Shown here piece by piece: positions 1 through 4,764 of a DNA stretch of 5,549 nucleotides. The first letter of the stretch is position 1, and every line of letters begins with the position of its first letter. The stretch is from contig JAIXXW010000012.1 of NCBI GenBank assembly GCA_027490555.1, forward strand, positions 1-5,549, written 5' to 3'. The DNA comes from Comamonadaceae bacterium. GTDB taxonomy: Bacteria > Pseudomonadota > Gammaproteobacteria > Burkholderiales > Burkholderiaceae_C. The translations under genes were made by a program, and so were the position numbers. The notes beneath the pieces were generated by a model. It was not told the DNA's origin. It saw only the letters and a list, made by a program, of their open reading frames with translations, and did not search any database.

Positions 1-1283
1 GCCTCGGGCGTGGCGCCGCCGCTGAAGGCGGCCAGGCGCAAGGCCTTGTCGGTGATCTCCTGGCGCGAGAGCGTGTTGCCCGGATCGCCTTTGGGCTCGT
101 CCACCCGGCCGTGCAGCACGCGGCCGTCGGTGGTGGTCACCGTCACTTTGCCGATCCAGCGCTGGGGGTAGGCGCTGTCCACTTCGGCGTCGAGCACCAT
201 GCTGATTTTGTCGCGCAGGGCCTGGGTGGCGGGGCTCAAAAAGTCGCGCTCGAATTCGGTCAGGCCCGCGTGGCCGTGCTGCGCCACCAGCGCCAGCACC
301 GTGCCCATCGAGAACTTGCTCTGGTGCACCGTGGTGGGCTGCACCACCGGGCCCAGCACATCGATGGCGCCCTGGTGCACATGCGTGACCACCTGGGCCA
401 GGTCGGCCAACTTCAAGCCGTTCGTTTGCATCACGTGCAGCAGCGCGTCGGCCGCCGGGTGGGTGTGGCGGCAACTGGCGTGGTACTTGAACGAGGTCTC
501 GGCCGTGGCCCAGCGCGTGCCCAGGCCGTCGACCAGGCGGCTCGGGTCGGCGTCGCTCGACATGCCTGCGGCCATGCCCTGCGGGCCTTGCAAAATGTCG
601 GCCGCGCCGGTGAAACCGTCGCGGGCCAGGTAGGCCGACATCAGCCCGGCAGCGGCCGCGTGCGCGGTGTGCAGCTGTTTGCTGTCGGCTGCGGTGCGCA
701 AGAACTCCCACAGGCCGGCCGACTGCGTGCCGGCCGAGCCCAGCGCGTGCAGCATCTGCTGCGCATTCAGGCCCAGCAGGTGGCCCACCGCCGCCGTCGC
801 GGCCAGGGTGCCGGCGGTGCCGGTGGTGTGGAACACGCGGTAGTGCGAGCGCCCCAAAAATTCACCCACCCGGATGCCGACTTCGTAGCCCACCACCGAG
901 GCGGCCAGCAGCTGCTGGCCCGACGCGCCCAGGGCCTGGGCCACCGCCACAGCCGGCGGGAACACCACCGTGGCCGGGTGGAACACCGAGCCGTTGTGCA
1001 CATCGTCTTGCTCGGCCACGTGCGAGGCCGCCGCATTGGCCATGGCCGCCAGGTAGGGCGAGCTGCTGGCGCCGCTCACGATGACTTCGCACGGGCCCTG
1101 GGCCGGGCCCATGGCCTGCGCAAAGCGGGTGATGGTCTCCACCGGGCGCGAACCGTGCCCGGCCACGGCCGAGCCGAACCAGTCGACCAGCAGGTCCTCG
1201 GTCTTGCGGACCACCGGCTCGGGGATGTCTTCGAAGCGCAGCCCTGCGGCAAAGGCGGCAAGTTGGGCGGTGTGGGATGTCAT
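1..1283 (-). CDS. MmgE/PrpD family protein (2-methylcitrate dehydratase / cis-aconitate decarboxylase superfamily), C-terminus cut by window edge
   Basis: The frame runs from ATG at 1283 to the left edge without a stop, giving 427 residues. Family members are usually about 450-460 long, so only a short C-terminal tail is missing. Family landmarks are clear: SHVAEQDDVHNG near residues 87-98 followed by FHP (His102), FHTTGTAGTLAA at 151-162 (His152), DSKQLHTAHAA at 200-210 (Lys202, His205), FKYHASCRHTHPAADAL at 265-281 (His273/His275), and the late EPKGDPGNTLS stretch at 396-406. In characterised relatives (PrpD, cis-aconitate decarboxylase) conserved His and Lys residues in these blocks line the active site. 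Members dehydrate or decarboxylate small branched tricarboxylates; this one's substrate cannot be read from sequence. It is last of the five visible genes, 111 nt after the CoA-transferase, and has its own strong ribosome binding site. MmgE/PrpD genes often accompany CaiB transferases and acyl-CoA dehydrogenases in such operons. Family assignment is secure; specificity is not. Confidence 0.93.
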   Translation of the reverse strand, partial: MTSHTAQLAAFAAGLRFEDIPEPVVRKTEDLLVDWFGSAVAGHGSRPVETITRFAQAMGPAQGPCEVIVSGASSSPYLAAMANAAASHVAEQDDVHNGSVFHPATVVFPPAVAVAQALGASGQQLLAASVVGYEVGIRVGEFLGRSHYRVFHTTGTAGTLAATAAVGHLLGLNAQQMLHALGSAGTQSAGLWEFLRTAADSKQLHTAHAAAAGLMSAYLARDGFTGAADILQGPQGMAAGMSSDADPSRLVDGLGTRWATAETSFKYHASCRHTHPAADALLHVMQTNGLKLADLAQVVTHVHQGAIDVLGPVVQPTTVHQSKFSMGTVLALVAQHGHAGLTEFERDFLSPATQALRDKISMVLDAEVDSAYPQRWIGKVTVTTTDGRVLHGRVDEPKGDPGNTLSRQEITDKALRLAAFSGGATPE

Positions 1284-1288
1284 GTTCT

Positions 1289-1294
1289 CTCCTT
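1289..1294 (-). promoter_or_regulatory. Shine-Dalgarno of the MmgE/PrpD gene
   Basis: On the minus strand AAGGAG lies five bases before the ATG at 1283 (AAGGAG-AGAAC-ATG). It is the best ribosome binding site in the window and settles the start. It lies just beyond the REP-like inverted repeat, so the gene appears able to initiate translation independently of its upstream neighbour. Confidence 0.85.
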
Positions 1295-1310
1295 TTTTCG
1301 TTCAAGCGCC

Positions 1311-1386
1311 TGTAGGAGCCCACCCCTGTGGGCGATGGACGTGGAAAACGCACTCAACAGCATCGCCCACGGGGTGGGCTCCTACA
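1311..1386. repeat. REPIN-like inverted pair of REP sequences
   Basis: Two arms, 1311-1337 and 1361-1386, are inverted copies of one another and differ only by one extra T in the left arm. The spacer is 23 nt (1338-1360). Each arm starts with TGTAGGAGCCCACC at its outer end and holds a small palindrome of its own, GCCCAC...GTGGGC, with a 3-4 nt loop. A GTAG foot followed by a short GC palindrome is the classic form of REP elements mobilised by RAYT (TnpA-REP) transposases, and two inverted copies make a REPIN. The pair fills most of the 111-nt gap, ending 8 nt after the CoA-transferase stop codon and 16 nt before the Shine-Dalgarno of the next gene. In RNA it would fold into a 26-bp stem with a single bulge. 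No T tract follows on the minus strand, so mRNA stabilisation or partial decoupling is more likely than termination. Confidence 0.82.
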
Positions 1387-1394
1387 AACACGGT

Positions 1395-2576
1395 TCAGAT
1401 GGCCTGGGCTTCGCGCAAAGCCTGCAGCGCCGCCGCGTCCAGGCCCAGCTCGCGCAAGATGGCCTCGGTGTGCTCGCCCACGGCGGGTACGGCGTCCATG
1501 CGGTAGTCGTAACGGTTGTTGCGCCCGGGTGGCAAAAGCGCCGGGACCTCGCCCGCAGGCGAGCCGACGTTTTGCCAACGCCCACGCGCCTGGAGCTGCG
1601 GGTGGGCCCAGACACCGGCCATGTCGTTCATGCGGGCGTTGGCGATCTGCGCCTGGTCCAGCCGGGCCTCGACCTCGGCCGTGCTCAAGGCGGCAAAGGC
1701 GCGCAGGATCAGCGCTTGCAGCTCGGCGCGGTGGGTGTTGCGCAGGGCGTTGGTGCAAAAGCGCGGATCGCTGGCCAGGGCCGCATCGGCCAGCACCAGC
1801 TCGCAAAACACTTTCCACTCGCGCTCGTTTTGCAAGCCCAGCATCACGGTGCCGCCGTCACCCGCTGCAAACGGGCCATAGGGGTAGATGCTGGCGTGCG
1901 AGGCCGCCGTGCGCGGCGGCGGCGCGGCACCCTCAAACGCGTAGTACAGCGGGTAGCCCATCCATTCGCCCAATGCTTCGAGCATGGACACGTCGATGTG
2001 GCTGCCCTGGCCGGTCTTGTCGCGCAACAGCAGGGCCGAGAGGATGTTGGTGTAGGCGTACATGCCAGCGGCGATGTCGGCCATCGAGTTGCCCGCCTTG
2101 GACGGGGCTTCGGGCGTGCCGGTGATCGACAGCAGGCCCGCCTCGCTCTGGATCAAGAGGTCGTAGGCTTTCTTGTCGCGGTAAGGTCCGTCTTCGCCAT
2201 AACCGGAAATGTCGCAAACGATCAAGCGTGGGTGGGCGGCCTGGAGTGCCTCGAACGACAGGCCCATGCGCGCCGCCGCACCGGGTGCCAGGTTTTGCAC
2301 CAGCACATCGGCACTTTGCAGCAGGCTTTGCAGGACGGCCATGGCTTGGGGGTGTTTCAGGTCCAGCGTCAGGCTTTCCTTGGAGCGGTTGGTCCACACA
2401 AAGTGCGAGGCCTGGCCGCGCACCCGGGTGTCGTAAGCCCGCGCAAAATCGCCCACGCCGGGGCGCTCGATTTTGATGACGCGCGCCCCCAGGTCGGCCA
2501 GCTGCCGGGTGCAAAAGGGCGCGGCGATCGCATGTTCCAGCGAAACGACGGTGATGCCGTCCAGAGGTCGGGTCAT
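1395..2576 (-). CDS. CaiB/BaiF (class III) CoA-transferase, itaconate/C5-dicarboxylate CoA-transferase-like
   Basis: Family III CoA-transferases move CoA from an acyl-CoA donor to a carboxylate through an aspartyl-CoA thioester. From ATG 2576 the protein has 393 residues, normal for the family. Visible landmarks are the N-terminal PLDGITVVSLEHAIAAPF, the CoA-binding ADLGARVIKIERPG near 27-40, WTNRSKESLTLDL near 62-73, and C-terminal GEHTEAILRELGL. The catalytic Asp expected from formyl-CoA transferase (Asp169) matches Asp167 in SMADIAAGMYA. A GTG at 2585 would add three residues; I prefer the ATG because GGTGA lies five bases upstream and homologues usually begin close to PLDG. The gene starts 15 nt after the acyl-CoA dehydrogenase stop, so the two are almost certainly co-transcribed. 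The EHAIAAPF-type N-terminus recalls itaconate and mesaconate CoA-transferases, but other carboxylates are possible. Family very sure; substrate inferred. Confidence 0.95.
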   Translation of the reverse strand: MTRPLDGITVVSLEHAIAAPFCTRQLADLGARVIKIERPGVGDFARAYDTRVRGQASHFVWTNRSKESLTLDLKHPQAMAVLQSLLQSADVLVQNLAPGAAARMGLSFEALQAAHPRLIVCDISGYGEDGPYRDKKAYDLLIQSEAGLLSITGTPEAPSKAGNSMADIAAGMYAYTNILSALLLRDKTGQGSHIDVSMLEALGEWMGYPLYYAFEGAAPPPRTAASHASIYPYGPFAAGDGGTVMLGLQNEREWKVFCELVLADAALASDPRFCTNALRNTHRAELQALILRAFAALSTAEVEARLDQAQIANARMNDMAGVWAHPQLQARGRWQNVGSPAGEVPALLPPGRNNRYDYRMDAVPAVGEHTEAILRELGLDAAALQALREAQAI

Positions 2577-2591
2577 GGTGCTCACCCTGCC

Positions 2592-3749
2592 TCAAAAAGA
2601 ACGGGGCAGCCCGAGGATGTGCTCGGCCACGTAGCTGAAAATCATGTTGGTCGACACCGGCGCCACCTGGTACAGGCGGGTTTCGCGGAACTTGCGTTCG
2701 ATGTCGTACTCGCAGGCAAAGCCAAAACCACCATGGGTTTGCAGGCAGACGTTGGCCGCCTCCCAGCTGGCCTTGGCCGCCAGGTACTTGGCCATATTGG
2801 CTTCGGCCCCGGCGTTTTGCATCGCGTCGATTTTTTCGCAGGCCTTCCAGCGCATCAGGTTGGCGGCTTCGAGCTCGATGAAGGCGTCGGCGATCGGGAA
2901 TTGCACACCCTGGTTCTGGCCAATCGGGCGGCCAAACACCACGCGGTCTTTGGCGTATTTCGTGGCACGGTCGATGAACCAGTAGCCGTCGCCAATGCAC
3001 TCGGCGGCGATCAAAACGCGCTCGGCGTTCAGACCGTCGAGCAGGGTCTTGAAGCCCTTGCCTTCTTCACCCAGCAGCGCGTCCTCGGGGATCTCCAGGT
3101 TGTCAAAAAACAGTTCGTTGGTCTCGTGGTTGACCATGTTCAAAATGGGGCGCACCGTCAGGCCATGGCCGATCGCCTGCTTCAGATCGATGAGGAAGCA
3201 CGACAAGCCCTCGGAACGCTTGGCAACCTGGTCGGCCGGGGTGGTGCGGGCCAACAGGATCATCCAGTCGCTGTGCTGGATGCGCGAGATCCAGACTTTT
3301 TGGCCATTGATCACCCAACGGCCGTCTTTGCGGACGGCGGTGGTCTTGAGCTTGGTGGTGTCGCTGCCGGTGGTCGGCTCGGTCACGCCCATGGACTGGA
3401 TGCGCAACTGACCCGCGGCAATCTGGGGCAAAAGGGTTTGTTTCTGTTGCGCGGAGCCGCTGCGGACAATCGCGTTCATCACGTACATCTGGCCGTGGCA
3501 AGCGCCCGAGTTGCCGCCCGAGCGGTTGATCTCTTCCATGATGACCGAGGCCTCGGCCATGGACAGGCCCGAGCCGCCGTATTCCTGTGGGATCAGCGCG
3601 GCCATCCAGCCTGCCTGGGTCAGGGCATCGACAAAGGCTTCGGGGTAACCGCGTTGTTCGTCGATCTTGCGGTGGTATTCGTCAGGGAACTGGGCGCACA
3701 GGTCGCGCACGGCGTCGCGGATGTCCTGGTAGGGGTCGGGTGCGTGCAT
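2592..3749 (-). CDS. acyl-CoA dehydrogenase (FAD-dependent)
   Basis: This is a complete 385-residue protein of usual length that oxidises an acyl-CoA to the 2-enoyl-CoA, passing electrons to electron-transfer flavoprotein. Landmarks (numbered from ATG 3749): LIPQEYGGSGLS around 53-64; the FAD/substrate block MGVTEPTTGSD near 120-130; WVINGQKVWIS around 145-155; DRVVFGRPIGQNQGVQFP around 268-285, the Arg/Phe-Gly FAD contact; QTHGGFGF at 337-344; and the C-terminal RLYQVAPVSTN. The Glu of the MCAD-type YEGT motif is absent (Pro364 there), whereas LNAERV carries Glu243 where isovaleryl- and long-chain acyl-CoA dehydrogenases keep their catalytic base. I chose ATG 3749 because the conserved N-terminus begins just after it. 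A TTG at 3761 would add four residues, and neither start has a Shine-Dalgarno. The gene lies 51 nt after the hydratase, behind a terminator-like hairpin. Position suggests a branched or dicarboxylic acyl-CoA substrate; this is inferred. Confidence 0.95.
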   Translation of the reverse strand: MHAPDPYQDIRDAVRDLCAQFPDEYHRKIDEQRGYPEAFVDALTQAGWMAALIPQEYGGSGLSMAEASVIMEEINRSGGNSGACHGQMYVMNAIVRSGSAQQKQTLLPQIAAGQLRIQSMGVTEPTTGSDTTKLKTTAVRKDGRWVINGQKVWISRIQHSDWMILLARTTPADQVAKRSEGLSCFLIDLKQAIGHGLTVRPILNMVNHETNELFFDNLEIPEDALLGEEGKGFKTLLDGLNAERVLIAAECIGDGYWFIDRATKYAKDRVVFGRPIGQNQGVQFPIADAFIELEAANLMRWKACEKIDAMQNAGAEANMAKYLAAKASWEAANVCLQTHGGFGFACEYDIERKFRETRLYQVAPVSTNMIFSYVAEHILGLPRSF

Positions 3750-3752
3750 GGT

Positions 3753-3778
3753 GAGGGTCAAAAAAGAAGGTCAAAAAA
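3753..3778 (-). repeat. 13-nt tandem repeat in the U-rich leader of the acyl-CoA dehydrogenase gene
   Basis: Two adjoining 13-nt units, 3753-3765 and 3766-3778, differ at a single base. On the minus strand each reads TTTTTTGACC followed by CTC or TTC. They sit directly before the dehydrogenase start and leave it without any purine-rich ribosome binding site. The T6 runs stand out sharply from the G+C-rich surroundings. The upstream run also serves as the T tract of the adjacent hairpin. Confidence 0.8.
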
Positions 3779-3800
3779 TCCGTGTGCGCGCTGCGCCACG
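3773..3800 (-). terminator. intrinsic terminator-like hairpin with T6 tract after the hydratase gene
   Basis: On the minus strand CGTGGCGC (3800-3793) pairs with GCGC-A-CACG (3789-3781). This gives eight mostly G-C base pairs with one bulged A and a three-base loop. GA and then six T residues (3778-3773) follow. The hairpin starts on the base after the hydratase TGA (3803-3801), the usual place for a Rho-independent terminator. Because more genes of the same set follow at once, it may act as a partial terminator or attenuator that lowers expression of the dehydrogenase, transferase and MmgE/PrpD genes. The bulge and the two-base gap before the T tract weaken the prediction. Confidence 0.5.
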
Positions 3801-4682
3801 TCAGGCCAGCGTGGCTTGCGCCTGCATGGTGAGCCAGCCTTCGTGGTCGCAGGCCCAAAGCGCAACGGTTTTGCCGTCAGCAGAGGGCCGGCCGTTCAGG
3901 CGGAAGGGGTTCAGGTCAAAGGTGGGGCGCACCGCGCGGAACTGGAACGAGGCCAGGCGGGCAGCGGGCAATTGCCGGCGCACCAGGTCCACCAACAAGG
4001 TGGCAATGAGTGGGCCATGCACGATGAGGCCGGGGTAGCCCTCTTCTTGCGTGACATAGCTGCGGTCGTAGTGGATGCGGTGGCCATTGAAGGTGAGCGC
4101 CGAATACCGGAACAGCGACACCGGGTCGGGCACGAACTCGCGCTGCCAGGGCGCGCCGGTCTCGGCGGCTGTGGGCGGCACTTCGGGCGCGCCGGGGACG
4201 GCGGCCGCGCGGTAGACGATGTCGTGGATCTCGGTCAGGCACAGGCCCTGGGCGTTGTGGAAGGCGTGCTCGACTTCGACAAACAGCAGATCGCCGGTGC
4301 GGCCCGACTTGTGTTGGACCGAGGCGATGCGCGAGCGCTTTTGCGCGGCGTCGCCCACCCGCAACGGGTTGTCGGTCTGCCACTGCAGGCGGCCGCCGGC
4401 CCACATGCGGCGCGGCAGCGGCACCGGCGGCAAAAAGCCACCGCGCAAGGCGTGGCCGTCGGGCCCGATCTGGCTTTGGGGGGCCTGCGGCAAAAAGTAC
4501 AGCCAGTGCCACAGCGGCGGCACTTCGCTGCCTGCACTTTGGCGCGCGTCGTCGCGGTCCAGCAGGGCACTTTGGCCGCGCAGGGGGGCGGCACCGATCT
4601 CGTCGTCCAGCGTTTCGCTGCGGCCTTCCCAGCTGCGCAAGTGCGCGACCTGGCCGGCATCAAGGGTGGCGGTGGTGTTCAT
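3801..4682 (-). CDS. FAS1-like/HTD2-type MaoC dehydratase, likely itaconyl-CoA or mesaconyl-C4-CoA (3-methylfumaryl-CoA) hydratase
   Basis: This 293-residue protein is a double hot-dog hydratase that would add water to an enoyl-CoA or remove it from a hydroxyacyl-CoA. The N-terminal half (to about 160) has SWEGRSETLDDEI at 17-29 and PPLWHWLYFLP at 55-65, typical of the FAS1-like dehydratase/HTD2 group. The C-terminal half carries the hydratase motif SALTFNGHRIHYDRSY at 194-209 and VHGPL at 221-225. Where classical (R)-hydratases have Asp-x-Asn-Pro-x-His, this has Asn199-Gly-His201-Arg-Ile-His204. That variant is, as I recall, usual for yeast Htd2, mesaconyl-C4-CoA hydratase and Pseudomonas Ich. 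The start ATG is preceded by a 5-bp hairpin rather than a good Shine-Dalgarno, but the conserved N-terminus begins soon after it. The gene sits 81 nt after the ligase and 51 nt before the dehydrogenase. Fold assignment is strong; the exact substrate is inferred from family and neighbours. Confidence 0.88.
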   Translation of the reverse strand: MNTTATLDAGQVAHLRSWEGRSETLDDEIGAAPLRGQSALLDRDDARQSAGSEVPPLWHWLYFLPQAPQSQIGPDGHALRGGFLPPVPLPRRMWAGGRLQWQTDNPLRVGDAAQKRSRIASVQHKSGRTGDLLFVEVEHAFHNAQGLCLTEIHDIVYRAAAVPGAPEVPPTAAETGAPWQREFVPDPVSLFRYSALTFNGHRIHYDRSYVTQEEGYPGLIVHGPLIATLLVDLVRRQLPAARLASFQFRAVRPTFDLNPFRLNGRPSADGKTVALWACDHEGWLTMQAQATLA

Positions 4683-4698
4683 GGGCGTATCTTCGCCC
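4683..4698 (-). promoter_or_regulatory. small hairpin abutting the hydratase start codon
   Basis: On the minus strand GGGCG (4698-4694) pairs perfectly with CGCCC (4687-4683) around a six-base AAGATA loop. The last base of the stem touches the ATG at 4682. The only purine-rich, Shine-Dalgarno-like bases (GAAG) lie in the upper stem and loop. The fold could dampen ribosome entry, but five base pairs in G+C-rich DNA can also arise by chance. Confidence 0.3.
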
Positions 4699-4706
4699 AG
4701 ATCCAG

Positions 4707-4764
4707 GACCGGGCATGTCTGTCTTTGTGAAAGCCCATCTTTGGCGCGCCGAAAGACCGGGCAT
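4707..4764. repeat. 10-bp direct repeats enclosing a palindromic segment in the ligase-hydratase gap
   Basis: GACCGGGCAT occurs at 4707-4716 and again at 4755-4764. Between the copies lie an imperfect palindrome centred on GGCGCGCC (4738-4756, TCTTT and AAAGA arms with one extra G) and a second small dyad, CTTTGTGAAAG (4723-4733). The 81-nt gap holding them is longer than expected for a tight operon junction. Possible roles are an operator, an mRNA-processing hairpin or a weak terminator remnant. No T tract and no convincing -35/-10 pair was found. Confidence 0.4.

Noticed and set aside
862..1353. Minus-strand open frame of 163 codons overlapping the start of the MmgE/PrpD gene
   Set aside because: It is in a different frame from the gene whose motifs and Shine-Dalgarno are clear, and it passes through the REP repeat.
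1311..1386. REP inverted repeat as an intrinsic terminator
   Set aside because: No run of T follows the stem on the minus strand, and the next gene begins shortly after with a strong ribosome binding site.
1328..2125. Plus-strand open frame of 265 codons
   Set aside because: It starts inside the REP repeat and lies antisense to the CoA-transferase. The product is Arg/Pro/Ala-rich with no recognisable motif, as expected of a shadow frame in G+C-rich DNA.
2577..2591. Possible regulatory site between the dehydrogenase and CoA-transferase genes
   Set aside because: Only 15 nt separate the stop and the preferred start, and they are accounted for by the ribosome binding region.
3757..3775. Two TTGACC hexamers in the dehydrogenase leader, resembling -35 boxes
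   Set aside because: At the normal 16-18 nt spacing neither is followed by a plausible -10 element, and the resulting transcript would start at or inside the coding region. The hexamers are by-products of the 13-nt tandem repeat.
111..4730. A 1539-codon plus-strand open frame
   Set aside because: It is in exact codon register opposite four well-recognised genes. Its translation is low-complexity, rich in His, Arg, Gly, Ala, Val and Gln, and shows no domain. It crosses gene boundaries and is explained by the absence of TTA, CTA and TCA codons on the sense strand.
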